In this document: one piece after another, positions 44,421-57,739 of the stretch
Layout: the number at the start of each line of letters is the position of its first letter
Numbering within the stretch: position 1 is the stretch's first letter
Assembly: GCA_963277665.1 (NCBI GenBank)
Contig: OY728159.1
Coordinates: 1,021,777,343-1,021,841,342, forward strand
DNA from: Viscum album
Lineage: Eukaryota; Streptophyta; Magnoliopsida; Santalales; Viscaceae
Direction: 5' to 3'
Length of the DNA: 64,000 nucleotides
Translations under genes and position numbers: made by a program
Notes under the pieces: model-generated
Told to the model about the DNA's origin: nothing
The model's input: only the letters and a program-made list of their open reading frames with translations
Databases searched by the model: none

Positions 44421-46228
44421 TATTAAAACATCTATCTCTTTTGTATCTTGTTTCATTGTAAAGAAAACAATTTTATCTATCTTTATCGTAGTAGTGTATC
44501 AATAGAAATGAAATCATGAACAAGACACAATTATTTTATTTGGTTCACCCTCAATGGGCTATTTCCATGGAAAATACAACAATAATGTGCCGATGTATTA
44601 AAATTAATAAAAATCTCTACCAAATCATGTTTTTGGATAGACCACTTATATCCCCAGACTCATTGCCTTTACAATGTTTAGGGTAAATTCACTGCTTTCC
44701 CAAGGTCCACTCCCTAACTCTCTTTTGATGGATCACTACCGGTGGAATGGACCACCTTCTTCCTCTTCCTTTTCTCATTACTCTAGAAAGGATACACACA
44801 TAGTTTATAGACACGTACACCCCTTCATTAAAAATAATTATTGTATCCTCCACTGTAGGTAGATGCTCTGTTGATGTCATATTTTCACTCAGTAGATGAA
44901 ATCAAAATTTTCGTGTACTGTTAGTTTTTGTAAATTTATTTATGGAACTATTTTGGTCCCTTAATAAAATTCCTTTCACCCACCGTGATGTTTATTACAT
45001 TCTCTATGAACTTCCATACACCGCGTGGCATGAGTGCTTCACAGAATGCCTCTACATTGTGGATGACTAATTCCACATGACCAACTAATGATTTGCGATC
45101 TACTTTGGATTTATGGTCCCTTTTACTTTTTGATCTACCAAGCTCCAAAAACCCCTTCTGTGAACTGTCTCTATGAACTATTTACTTTTTAGAATTTGCT
45201 CCTTATGAAACTCTTCTCCTTCATGGAATCCTTCCTCACAAACTACTTCAGACATACCTTAATTCTTCTAGTGATGATCTTATCTAGTTAAATTTTCTCT
45301 GTCTATTGATGTTATTAGGTTCATTTATATATGAAAAATAAATCCTAAAAAACTATCTAATCACAAATACCCAAAAATTTGATGTGGAATAGCCTTTACC
45401 ACGAGCTTAATATGTGACCTTCATAGCACCTTCATCCTTTATCGTGATTAATGTCATCCACGAAAACTCTTTACTACTATTTAAATCACCACATCAACCC
45501 AAAAAAATATATCCTACCATAAATGATGAACCTACCATGAATGACGAGGCTCCCACGAACTAATTTCTCTATATGGTTTGCATAGCATGCTTTATGGTTC
45601 ACATACCTCTTTTTTGTTCCGCATAGTGATGCTATGCCACTATATGTTCCAGAAAATCCATGATTCATGGTATGAGAAATATAGTATGATAACTCATTTA
45701 TAGGAACCCTTACTTTTCCATAAAATAAAATCTTGATTTTGAGGCACAAAATTTTTGCAAACACTAGGAAACTATGCCACCTTAAACATCTGCTTTGACA
45801 ACAAAAACCAAACTGAAACACGGTCATATAGCTTTTTCAACAAACACAATCACTCCAAAAACATCAAGAAGACACCTCGATGGATTTTTTCCCAACAATA
45901 TATCCATTTGGGTTTGCTGTAAACTTTATAAATTTTGATACCACCTTAAATATACTTCTATATTTTATGAAAATTCACTTCTTACTATTCAGATAGCGAT
46001 CAAATATTTACTCAATACACACTCTATGCCCACAAGATCCATGATCAACATGAAAAACATGAGTAGCATGAGAAGTTCATCAATGGATCACTTTATTCCA
46101 AACCCAATCATCTTCATTCATCACTAACCTCATCTTTCATGGTATTTAACCTTTGATTAATCATATTTAGCATCATAAGATTTAAAACTTCCCCTAATTA
46201 ACTGACCCCCCTATCAACTTCTCCCCTT
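44421..46228. other. Unassigned sequence between the poly-G tract and CACTA-2
   Basis: AT-rich with recurrent ATGAACT/CACGAACT/CATGGAAT-like words between 45000 and 45700, which may be an old short-period repeat. The 113-codon minus-strand frame 45827-45486 lies across these and has no recognised product. No gene supported. Confidence 0.4.
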
Positions 46229-46243
46229 CACTACTGGAAAAGG
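46229..46243 (+). repeat. 5' terminal inverted repeat of CACTA-2
   Basis: CACTACTGGAAAAGG matches the general plant CACTA end and is the inverse of the CACTA-1 3' end at 27368. CTT (46226-46228) would be the left 3-base target duplication. Confidence 0.8.
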
Positions 46244-46299
46244 GATATTTATCCACACATCTATCCCCACAGTTTAGAAAAACCATGGGGAACCAATAC

Positions 46300-46745
46300 C
46301 CAATTCCCCAAATTCCATCGCGCTCCTCCTCCTTCTTCCATCGCGCTCCTCCTTACCCTCTCTTCCACTACCATCTTCCATCATGATCTTCCTCACTTCC
46401 CCGACTCCTGACCCTCTCCTCCCCTCCCCGACCACCACCTCTTTGCCATCCGACCTCTACCGCTTGGCCCTCTTCTCTACTCACTGGCCTCCACCTCCCG
46501 ACCATCCGACCACTGCGTCCTGGCCATCTCCTCCCCTCCAGGGTCTTCACATTTTCTCCCAACCTCCCCCCAGCCTTCACCTTTGCCTCAAAGTCCTAGC
46601 CTCCACCTCCTTTCCCCCCAGCTTCAGCGACATCCCTCCTCTCGTCTCCCTTTCCTCCCGGACTATGCCTCTGCCTCAACTTCCCCCAGCTCCAGCAACG
46701 TCCTCTCCCAGCCTCCACCTCCCTGCCCCCAGATCCGGCATCTAG
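46300..46745 (+). other. GC-rich pyrimidine leader of CACTA-2, probable first exon
   Basis: A C/T-rich island with retained CpGs, including two copies of CCATCGCGCTCCTCC (46315 and 46338). The frame 46383-46745 is Pro/Ser/Leu-rich and ends at ATCTAG just before GTATGAAATTT, a good splice-donor context. In maize Spm the first exon is GC-rich and a methylation control region, which this parallels in place and composition. The protein-like frame is most likely untranslated or low-complexity. Confidence 0.5.
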
Positions 46746-49700
46746 GTATGAAATTTATTTTACTTATTTGTAATTATATTATATATAATTTTTTTGAGGA
46801 TTTAATGAACTGAAAATAGAGAAAAAATTTATGATTGCAAACATTTAAGCTTCCAGGGAAGTGCGATGTCCACAAGGCCCATAAAAACATTCAATTATGT
46901 CACCGTTATGGTTCCTGGTGATGAACCCAAAGTCCATTTCCCTAATATTACCTTTATAGGAATTATAATTTTTTTCATTTTAACCCCAAAAATAATAGAG
47001 GAGACCAAAATACTTCAAGTAGAACATGAGGGGGGGGGGTTACCTAGAATATTAAAGCATCACATCACTAGAACGTTGTAAACCATGCTATTGTAATGAC
47101 ATTTTTGTAATTGGTTTACATTCTTAATGGGATCTATAATGTTTTTGAAGGATGATTGTAGACTAACAAGTGATTTATCATGGAAATAATTATTCCTCCC
47201 TCCCAAAATTATAGACTTAATTTCAATACAAGAGACTCTAAACATATTCATATGTTGTTTGGACATCTGTATATTCAAAACCTCTTATAAGAAACTGTTA
47301 ATTCTGTCCATGTGTAGGTTGTTCAGATCGAACACATCAAATAGATAATTCTATAATGATGCATAGTTTTACAGTTAGGGAAGATATGGTCCGTGTTTTC
47401 CCTTTTTTAGTGGCACATAGAACATCTAAATAATTATATCATGCCAATAACAAATTTAAAATAATAAAAGAAAACATCATTAGGTGCTAGTAGAGTTGGA
47501 GGTTATGAGAAGACAAAGATAAATGATCATCATTGTGGTACTCTGTGATTAGAGGGTTAGTAATGGATTACATATTCCATTTATTCTATGATCAAGGCAT
47601 TGTTTAAGTCTTATCACTATTCTATAATAGTCCTTACTTAATCTATATATCCCATTGAGCCAAAGGAATGTCATTATTAAAGAAAAATAATTTATGTTAT
47701 GAGGTTTTCTATAAAATGGGGCCTAAAAACTACTGATCAAGTTGTGAATTCCTCTCAAGAATCTCATTAATGGGATAATTGACCATGGTGGTAAAATATA
47801 CAAATATAATCTATGAGGTTTAATCTTGAGTGTGTTAGAGATCCTCAGGGGAAGAATTATTGGGGACATGAGAACATGGGGATTAAGGGAAATTAATTTC
47901 AAGGTCATAAGATATGTTTTGATTAATTAATTTTTAATAGGTAAAGATCTAGTTAAGTTTAGTGGGTGATCGTCAACTATTAGTGGTGCTATTTTAGTCA
48001 CTTTTACTTTTCCTAGTGTATTGTTTGGTATTTTTGTACATCAATAATTTTATTTTTCATCCTTAGAATCTAATATTGTTTTGAATATTGATATTTTTCT
48101 TAGTCATTAAATCTAAATACTTTATTAGGAAGAATACAGGATCCTATTAGAATATTCCATATATATTACATTGATATTAACAACCTTTGATATCTTTGGG
48201 ACTTATTTATTTTGTATACAAAATTGTTTTTATGTTATTATAGGGATATATTAGTTGATATATTTTTTGGATCAAACAAACTAGTAATATATATGGGTGG
48301 AATTATTTCCTTATTTTGTGAGTTTTATATTTTATAGGAGAGTGTGATTATCATTCTTTCTGGGATAAATGTGAATTAAAATAGATAAGTATGATCACAT
48401 ATTAGATTGAAATGATTTTTCTTTTATTATTTGTGGGTTTTGTTAATATTCTGTTTCATAATTTGGTGTATCAATATAATATGTGTTTACTAAGTACTTT
48501 ACAAGATAAAAATTTTATATGGAGTTGGATTCTATGATAAAAATAGTTTCAAGTACCATGACTATCTATATTCCTCCATATCACAATGATCTAGGTAAAT
48601 GTAATGAATTGAAAATTTAGTTAGAAGATTAAGAATCTATGAAATTCATTAGATAAGGTGTGTGTCCTTAGGGTACTCAAGTGATTTTTTGAGATGTATC
48701 ATTAGTGTTTATAGTTATAAGTAAATTATTGATGGTTGAACCAGGATAAAATCCTGATTAGATATCCATTTATCTGAATTGATATTTTTGGACATGCTAA
48801 GAGGGGATTAATAATTATTTAATAAGTATCTTTAGTCGAGTAATCATAAGATAAGGGTATTATATAAGGATGTGAAAAAGGATTCTTTTAAAACTATATA
48901 TTCCCATTTTCTATTTTTTAGTGACGTTATCTATGTAACATATTCCCCAAATGTTTTTATAGGCATGTTTAATTATATTTTCCACCTATATTTTGACACA
49001 TTTTTTATCACATTATTTGATGATATATTGATATATTAATAGTAAAATCTGAATCATTAGAGAAATTTGGTTATTATCATAGAGAATTTATATGGTCACA
49101 TAATTATTGATAAAAAGAAATATTTTATTTACCAATTCCAAAGGTGAAATTTCTTGGGCATATTATTTCGAAGTCTTGAAATATTTGGATCTTGAAAAAA
49201 TGAATGATATGATGTCTTGGGATATACTTAATAATGTAATTGAGATTTGGAGTTCCATGAGGATTATTAGTTATTACTATCATTTTATTTGTTATTTCTC
49301 CCATATTTTTATTTAAATTAATTTTTTGAAAAAAAATGGTGAATTTACTTTTGAATAATAGTAATCAAGTTATATTTTATGATTTTAAAAATACATTGAT
49401 CTAAAACTTATTATTGTTTAACCTAATCCAGGGAATCAATATGAGATTTTTAAAAATCTTCCAATGTGCGATTTTTCAACATATGAAAAATTATGTTATC
49501 CATGATCCTGAGTTGGTAGTTGTAGTGTGTGAACATAAAAGCAGGTGAAATTTTTTTTGGTGTGATTTTTATAGTGTATATTAATTATAGAATATTGAAA
49601 TATAGTTTATCTCGTTGATATTTTTATCATTCATATATAATATGGGATAAATATATTCAATCATTATATTTGAAAATGATATATACTCTTAGGACATGAC

Positions 49701-52144
49701 ATATTTCTATAGAAACTTTGAGTAGGAAATCTCAAGCTAATGTGGTTCCAAAGTTGAAATATGGGTGAAAAAATGTCACATTTGTTATATTTTTATCTAG
49801 ATGTATTTTAAAAGAGAATTAATATATTATTAAAACTATTTACCATAAATTAATCCTTTATATAGTAAGTAAAGAATTTTTAGATAAAAGATTTATAATT
49901 TTGGGTTGTTCATAATAGAATATGTGGTATGGATAAGGTTCTAAGATAGTCTCTTCATATTGATTCTTTATTTAATTTCTACAATTTTTTTTTAAGAATT
50001 GATGAGTTCTATTTAAATTTATCAATGAGAGATTCATCTTAACTTAACTAACATATAATATAGGGTTCAACTTCACTTCTGGTTGATGGTAACAAAGCAT
50101 GATATTTCTATATTTATTCTGTTTCTTCTTACCAGTTTATAAGTTAATGATCACCATTAGAGTTGGCTACGATTTACCCATTGACCATTCCAAAATAAAA
50201 ATTGGAATAATTTACCAGTTATTTTTTATTATATTTTTTAGTACACCGATGTTAAGAGATGAATATAATGTAATTTAGCATCGGTTAAATAAATTTCTAC
50301 AATATTTTTTTATTAGTAAACTAAAAAAATGATATGCTGAGAAATATTTATGTCTGAACACTTGTTATAACTTATAGGGTATCCAATATCATTGCATAAA
50401 ATCATGAATTGAGATGAAAATATTTGTTTTATAGGTCTTTTGGAAGGATTTACATATTTAAGTTATATTGAGTAACTAATGTCATCCTAATGCTAATTGA
50501 TAAACTAATCACACTATGATGCTTCTTTAGGATATCCATCATGAATGTATTCTGGAATTTTGTAATACATGAGATAATGTTGTTTATTTAGATGATTTTA
50601 TGCATATCAACAACTAAAATTCCTCAATTATTGTGATCCTATATTAAGAATTATATAGATGGTTATGTTGGTAAATTTAAGATGTATAGAATCCCTTGAG
50701 GCATCATTATTTGGGATTATAATGGTGTATGAAATTTTGATCAAGTTTAGTTTGTTATGAAAATAATATTTACAAATCAAAGTAGGGGTATTCATATGTA
50801 TATTCAATACTCCAACACTATATGTTTTTTATTTATTATATATTTATTTAGGCATCATCTTGGTTGGGGAATTTATATTTGGGAATGAAAGGTAAATTGG
50901 TCCTTTATTTTTTAAGATCAATTATAATTTTGGAGAATATTGGGGAGGTTTCTTAATGAATGGTATAAACACAAAAGTAATCAGAAATGAATAACCAATA
51001 TCATGTATATCAATTGAGAAAAAAATTAACTGGATCCATCTCATACGATGTAATGAACCAACCCGTGTCAAATAAACAAGCCACCCAAACCATCCCATCA
51101 AAAAATAAAGGTAAAATAGGATAACATAAACCAGTATTGAATCTAAGAAAAAAAGGCACACAATAAGAGTGAAAAGAGGAAATAAATTAGATAACGCAAA
51201 ATTCATACAATCTAGGAAAAACATGCTAAACCAAAAATTATGTCCAATCCTAATGTGACCAATATTCACCTCAAGAAAAACCCAAATTGAAGGAAGTAGT
51301 AATAAGAGAAGACAACATGCGACATGATACTCTTCCTTTTTCCTAAATCCTACAATAAAACATCTAAAAATTCCCAAAACCACATGTATTATATGATCCC
51401 AATCCTAGTAGAATACCTCCATTGATTCAATACAAAGTCTAATTTCAAGAATTAATCAATTACAACTTTAAAAAAATGTTTCACAAATAATTTCTCATAC
51501 TAAATCCATTTTTAAATAATTTTACCTTTGGTTTTCATAAAACTATTTCTTATTATTAAACCATATATATGGAAAGTAGAAGTGATAAAACATGAAGTAA
51601 TTTTCTAACAATGAGAGGTAAAGAAGTAAAAATATATCAAAGAAATATCTTATCATGTGAATCTATGTGATACAAACTCATATACAAAAATTTGATAAAT
51701 AATAAATGATAAAAACAATCATGAGAGAAATAACCATAAATGAAAAAGAACTGCACATTAGGCTCAAGACTATGGGACACTACGTAATAGACACTGAAAT
51801 CCTAAATATACATAAGGTTGTATCTAAGAGATATTGGGACTTTCCAATTGATATCACAAAAGGTTACATTTATACACACACAAATAATACCTCTACTTCT
51901 TTACCAACACACCCATTATGGTTTACCTTGTTGATCATCTCATTATAGGATAGAGGTAATAATTTTATCATTGATACTAAAAGGGTTGAAATTGGTTATA
52001 AAAATAAAGGCACTTACAATACAAATGTGAACTAACGATTAAGTTTTTATGTTCTAATAGTTTTATTTTATATAGTATATATCCCATTTCGTAATTATGT
52101 TTTACATTGTTGATTGGAATATAACTTTTATTTTTCTTGTTATA
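46746..52144. other. AT-rich interval inside CACTA-2, no gene recognised
   Basis: About 5.4 kb in which no transposon domain could be read on either strand. It begins as an intron after the leader exon and probably holds decayed insertions. The longest frame is 50922-51383 (minus). A run of nine G lies at 47031-47039. Confidence 0.4.
50922..51383 (-). CDS. 153-codon hydrophobic ORF of unknown status
   Basis: An uninterrupted minus-strand frame begins MVLGIFRCFIVGFRKKEEY and ends KKPPQYSPKL. It contains several strongly hydrophobic stretches, roughly residues 20-40, 55-80, 80-105 and 125-145, each long enough to span a membrane. Nothing in it resembles a known family. In AT-rich DNA, T-rich frames are hydrophobic by chance, so it is likelier to be noise or part of a decayed element than a gene. 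It is listed because of its length among otherwise broken sequence. Confidence 0.12.
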   Translation of the reverse strand: MVLGIFRCFIVGFRKKEEYHVACCLLLLLLPSIWVFLEVNIGHIRIGHNFWFSMFFLDCMNFALSNLFPLFTLIVCLFFLDSILVYVILFYLYFLMGWFGWLVYLTRVGSLHRMRWIQLIFFSIDIHDIGYSFLITFVFIPFIKKPPQYSPKL

Positions 52145-54700
52145 GAATCGATAAAAGCTGGATGTATCATACCAATAGGATTTCAACCACGTTTCAAAAT
52201 AATTTGGAGAATATTTTAGATTTTTCATTTGACAATGTTTCAGATAGAGGTTGTATATAGTTTCCATGCAATAAATGTGTTGGAAGACCATGGTCAAGCC
52301 AGGAATAAGTTAGCTACCATATAAAGAAATATGGATTTCAAACAAACTATTATTTTTGGTATCACCATGGAGAGATGAGTAAATGTTTTACTAGTTATGA
52401 ACAAAATTTAATAAGTGGCATGGAGAATTTGATATTTGATCAGTTTCCATTTTTCCATCATCCCGAGAGAGATAGTATGATAGTACAGGAAGACAATGAT
52501 ATCAATACACATTAAGAAAACACTTATGATGATGATGAGAGAGTGAAAATTTTATTGGATGATTCCAGAACTCTAGTATATTAGGAATGTACTAAAATGA
52601 CCAAGTTAGAATTTTTAATGTGGTTATATCATGGGAAAACCATATATGGAATTTCTAATACTAGTGTTGATTACATTCATACATTTTTGAAGGACATTAT
52701 TCCCGATTGTGTAGATATTACCTCAAATCATTACAAGGCATGGAAGTTAATTAAGAAGCTTGGATTTTATACTAAAAAAGTTCATGATTGTCTGAAATAT
52801 TGAAGTTTATTTTGGGAGGAAACAACTGACCATAATGACTATAAAGAATGTGGTAGATCTCAATGGAAGAAAAATGTAGATGGAACACCATCTTGTGTGG
52901 CACAAAAATTCATGTGGAACTTTCCATTGATTCCCAGACTTCAAAAGCTACTCATGTCTATAGAAATCTCAGACAATATGAAATGGAATAATGCTAAGAG
53001 AATTAAAGGTAATGATGAGTTAGTTTATCCTTCATATTGATTATCATGGTGAACATTTAATGCACAACATACTGATTTTGTAGTTGAGGTGAATAATGTC
53101 AGGTTGGGTCTATCCACTGATGGTTTTAATCAATTTGGTCAGATGATTACTTCTCACAACATGTGGGCAGTTTTTATTCCTATTTATAATCTTCTTTTGT
53201 GGATGTGTATAAAAAACCATTAAATTTCTTGAGTCTACTAATATCTAGTCCTTCTAATCTCAGAAATTATATAGATGTCTACTTCCAGCCTTTAATAAGA
53301 GAGTTGAAAAAAATTTGGTATTTGGGTGTGCGGACATTCGATGCTTCTTTAAAGAATATGTTTCAGATGCGTGCTGCCCTTCTATGGACCATAAATGATT
53401 TATCTGCTTATGAAATGATGTATGGGTGGAGCACGAAGGGAAAAATATCATGTCATGTTTGTATGAAGAATACACGATCTATAAGGCTTAAATATTGTCG
53501 TAGTTTCAGTTTCATGGGGCATCAATGATTCTTTCAAATGGATCATCAATATAGGACGAATCGTCTGAGGTTTGATAATATTTTTGAGACTGAACAACCA
53601 CCTCATTGAATGTCAGGAAGCGATGTTCTTAATTAATTAAAATATTTCAGTTTTTCATTAGGTAAAGTTCAGTTGAAATCTAAAAAGAGGAAGAATGTGG
53701 ACACTGAAACCACTTACAATTGGAAAAAGAGAAGTATTTTTTTTAATTTCCATATTGGTCTAACAATTTTTTACATAATTTTTTAGATGTAATTAATATT
53801 TAGAAAAATATATGTGAAATGTTGCTTACAATTCTTCTGAACATTAAGGGGAAGACCAAAGACAACTTTTGATCTCATCGAGACTTGTTGGATTTGGGTA
53901 TTCGACTAGAACTGCATCCTGTGTGTATCGGTGAAAAAAATGGAAAGTTCCTTGTGCTTTTTATGTGATGAAACCATCAGAGAAATATCAATTTCTAGCA
54001 GTATTAGAGAATATGAAGGTTCCCAATGGCTATTCCAACAATATATCTAAACCAGTCAACAGAAGATATGTGAAAATAAATTCTCTGAAAAATCGTGATT
54101 TTCACATACTTCTTCATGAATTGATTCCAATAATAATTCTTCATTTTCTATTCAATAATATAAGGGTGAAAGTGATTATCTTGTGCCATATTTTTAGTGT
54201 CCTTTGTGCTAAAAGGTTATCCTAGTCATTCTTGATAAAAATGCAGCAAAAGGCTCCATTATTTTTATATAAGATGGAAAATATTTTTCCTCCATCCTTT
54301 TTCACTTGCATGTTGCATTTAACGGTTAATATTCCAACTAAAACAATTATTGGGGGACCATTAGCTTTTGGGTGGATGTATCCTTGTAAAAGAAATATGT
54401 GCACAATGAAATCATATGTTCGAAACAAGAATTATCTTGAAGGTTCGATTGTGAGGGGTTATCTGGCTCAAGAATTTATGGATTTTTGTTCAATGTATTT
54501 GTCTGATGTCACCACAAGACATAATCGGCAATGAGAAATGAAGATGACCAGTATGGGGAAATTGAGCCCTCATTTCCATCTCTTCCCCAAACAGGAGGAA
54601 TTGTTGGGTCTTATACATTGGCTACATTGAACCTTGAAGAGCGGGAGATGGCACATCACACAGTCTTTTTTAACTATGGTTTGTTCGATGACTATATTAA
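52145..54700 (+). pseudogene. CACTA-2 TNP2 transposase relic, main part
   Basis: An acceptor-like TTGTTATAG precedes RIDKSWMYHTNRIS, the usual TNP2 N-terminus (MDKSWM). The transposase-associated zinc segment follows (FPCNKC, about 52258), then WYHHGE. The core has FLKDIIPDC, WKLIKKLGFYTKKVHDC, LFWEE, VRLGLSTDGFNQFGQM and NMWAVFIPIYNL. Next come FQMRAALLWTINDLSAY, GWSTKGKISCHVC, FPPSFFTCMLHLTVN, GWMYPCKRNMCTMKSYVR and EGSIVRGYLAQEFMDFCS. All match TNP2 in order. Stops and frame breaks interrupt it in many places (for example near 52801 and 53038). A donor-like GTAAGTAA lies at 54702. Confidence 0.93.
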
Positions 54701-54954
54701 GTAAGTAATTTGAATATTTATATGTTATCTCATATTATAAAATTTCACATATACCTTACACTTTTATTATCATTATATGTAGGGAAAAAAAATTATATGT
54801 AGAGTTCATTGATCTTTGTCTTTGAGAATGAGAGAGGCTTTGCATAGCCTAGAGTCTCCTATTTGGTTAAAATAAAAAGTATTAACATTACTTTAATTAG
54901 TTTAAAAAATAGATATCTATTTAATTGTATTATTCATATATATTTTAGGTCTTC

Positions 54955-55640
54955 AGTTTACCTATTGAATCTATTTCTCAAGAATTGAGATCTTTGGATT
55001 TTGGGCCTAATTATTTGGTCTGTGAATGTAAATCTTTAATAATCAATGGGTATAAATTTGTTACAATGGATTGAGTGGTGAATATGAGAACACAACATGA
55101 TGGCGTTATGTTAACCACTAAAACTGATTGTTATACTAGTGTATCAGATAGTCGACCTTAATATGAAGATGTGTAATATTATGGGCTAGTTGATAAAATA
55201 TTGTTATTGGATTACTACTCTCAAGGTAGAGTCACTATGATGAAATTTAAATGGTTTGATTTAGTGAGATGACTTGGTACATTTATTGATGACTGTGGAT
55301 TCAGATTTATTGATATGAATAAATTTTTGCGTACCAATGAACCATACATTTTGGAATCAATGGATAAAAAAGTGTTCTATGTGAAAGATCATCTGACACA
55401 CGATTATGGTGTCATTAATGACATAATCCCCAAACATATTTTTCATGATGCTGGTGATGAAATTTCCACCATTGACATACCCGTTGGTGTTTTACAAAAT
55501 ATTTCATTTGATGAATCAAATTTTCCCACTGTGAGAGTTGATGTCGAACCTGAAGTAGTGGTCGGTAATATATCAAAACAACCATATATGTTCACTATTC
55601 ATTCAGTTTATATTAAAATGAGTTTTTTAGGTTAGTATTA
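54955..55640 (+). pseudogene. CACTA-2 TNP2 C-terminal exon (DUF4216-like)
   Basis: Plus-strand CECKSLIINGYKFVT, MRTQHDGVMLTTKTDCYTS, YYGLVDKILLLDYYSQGR and KWFDLV match the C-terminal domain that follows TNP2 in plant CACTA proteins. The motif forms there are CYxSFxVNGYRFHT, TQNxGV, YYGxLxDIIELDY and KCxWFD. The open frame 55315-55635 continues with MNKFLRTNEPYILESM and QVFYV-like KVFYVKDH. The mid-exon stops show decay. Confidence 0.88.
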
Positions 55641-56150
55641 CTGTAATTACTTTAATTATGTTTTAGTTTGGAATGAAATGTTTGTTTTTTGTATTTTCTG
55701 GTGTCATTTCATTAAATCGGGTTTATTTCAATGTAAAAAGCTTGGTTTAAATCTTGTTTTTAAAAAATTTATAACTTGGTAATGTAATTTTAAAAAATGT
55801 GTTAGTCATTTCTTTATAATCATTATTACAATTAGTAATTAAGAGAAGTAAAATTGGTTCCTCTCATGAATTGCTGATAGATGTAAGTTATATGTATGAT
55901 TTGTAAAAACTATTTCTAAAAAATTTAAATTTAATTCTTATCTATATTATTCCAAATACTATAGAAGATAAAAGGAAGTGACTATTTGATCCCGATAAAC
56001 TGAGGCATGAGCGTGCATTGCCTTCTCTTCCATCAGAAAGTATTATTATTGTAATTTTTTTCTTCATTACATATAATTTCATGTTAATTTTCTTTATCAA
56101 TTTTTTAGGGACATTAAGTTCCACATGATTTGACTCATAATTCGGTTAGC
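55641..56150 (+). other. Spacer between the two CACTA-2 transposase genes
   Basis: About 0.5 kb of AT-rich sequence. It should contain the TNP2 gene end and the start region of the second transcript; no signal is distinct. Confidence 0.4.
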
Positions 56151-57290
56151 ATGGGTATGAGTGGGGATGCTTCTAGACCTAGAAGGAGCACCTGTCATAC
56201 CTGTTTCCACACTGACCTACCATCAGACACCCCTTCCACCACACCTTTCCATCCTCCTCTTGAGTCTTCAGGGATGTTTTTATCCATGCCTCCATAATCA
56301 TCTCAGCTACCCTCCTATTCACATGCCATGTCTTTTTTTTTTCCTTCAGGGATGATCCCACTGATGCCTTCATCATCTCATTTTTCCTCTTCTTTAAATA
56401 CGATGACTGCACCGCCTCCACAGATGTTTCCAAATTTACTATATCTAAATCCGATGATGTATCCCCCATCCTACTACACATATGATGCCATGTCTGCACC
56501 AACTCCAATTACTACCGTCCATCCAGCATATGATGAGTTTGTTCAATTATCTTCCACTCCAATGCATGAAGTTCACCCAGATCATGCACTAGAACAAACA
56601 CTTCCTACAAAGGCTGCTGAGTCAGGACAACCCATAGATCCATCACAGTCTATAGACCAATCTACATACAGTTTTTTGATTATAACTGTTTCAAATTATA
56701 TCACTTTATTTTTTTCATGTTGTACCGTGACTTAATTCTTCTTCCCCCTATTTTTCTTATTCAGTGGGATCTTATTCTAGGCGACATGGGCACACTTGGA
56801 TGAAGGAAGTTTGGAATCGCCAAAAACAACTAATGGTGGATGAAAATCGACAAAATCAGATGGTAGGTCCAACTACAACGCAATGTAGAAGTTTCATGGC
56901 CACTTTGGCTAAGTATCACGATATCATTTTGGTGGAACTGGTGTCATGGAGAAATATCAGTAATGGTATTAAGGAAAAATCATGGGAGAAAATATGGGTA
57001 AGAAAATTAAATAAAGCCATATCTATATTATTGGTGTATTTAAATGAAATAACATGTTCATTATAGATTCAATTTAACTTTCCTGATGGAGAAGCTACTA
57101 ATACTGCAAGGTTGATGGATGTTGGAGAGTTCTGGAACTCATACAAGCATGAGTTTTATGTTGGTTAGAAGATCAGGGTTGGTACTGACTTAGAGGAGGT
57201 ACCCATATTCCTCGACTCTCTAAAAAGTCAATATGAAAAAATTATTGCACATTGGAAGACTGATAAGTTTAAGGTAATCTAAATATTTAA
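56151..57290 (+). pseudogene. CACTA-2 Ptta/En/Spm-type transposase relic, 5' exons
   Basis: It starts at ATG 56151 (MGMSGDASRPRRSTC). A Pro/Ser/Met-rich N-terminal part follows to about 56680, broken once by a CCA TAA codon change near 56297. After an intron the frame 56764-57066 holds MVGPTTTQCRSFMATLAKYH and WRNISNGIKEKSWEKI. A second intron precedes FNFPDGEATNTARLMDVGEF and YKHEFYVG (57068-57170), then LEEVPIFLDSLKSQYEKII and HWKTDKFK. These are the plant transposase domain blocks. It is equivalent to the CACTA-1 gene at 23150. The protein binds subterminal repeats in the En/Spm model. Confidence 0.85.
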
Positions 57291-57739
57291 TGGTTGAAAT
57301 ATAAAATTTAATTCTTATTACTTGTATTGGAATTATTTAGGAAGTTTCAGAGTAGAAAATAAAGAATAAGGATTCAATGACATATTTTCACACATTGGGG
57401 CACACTAAAATGACCGATCATGAAATGAACTAGGTACTTTAACTGGGTATTGTGATGTTATACAGAATGTTCTACTAAAAATATTATTGAATAAACATAG
57501 GCCAGATTTGTGCATTTCTTATATATGGTACTAATCTAGATTTTTTCATTTCTCATTTTCAGTAAGCTAAATTGGACATCGAAGCTCCTATACTTTGTGC
57601 CAAATTATTTTGCTCCAGTAGAAATAAAAAGGATGGAAGTGTAGTAAATGCACATACACAAGATAAAATTTTAAGTTTTTTATTTATATTTTGAATATTT
57701 ATATGAAATTCATAATTTAATATGTTTATAATTTCAACA

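Noticed and set aside
45486..45827. 113-codon minus-strand frame as a gene
   Set aside because: No recognised motif; it crosses loosely repeated words and has no supporting splice or start context.
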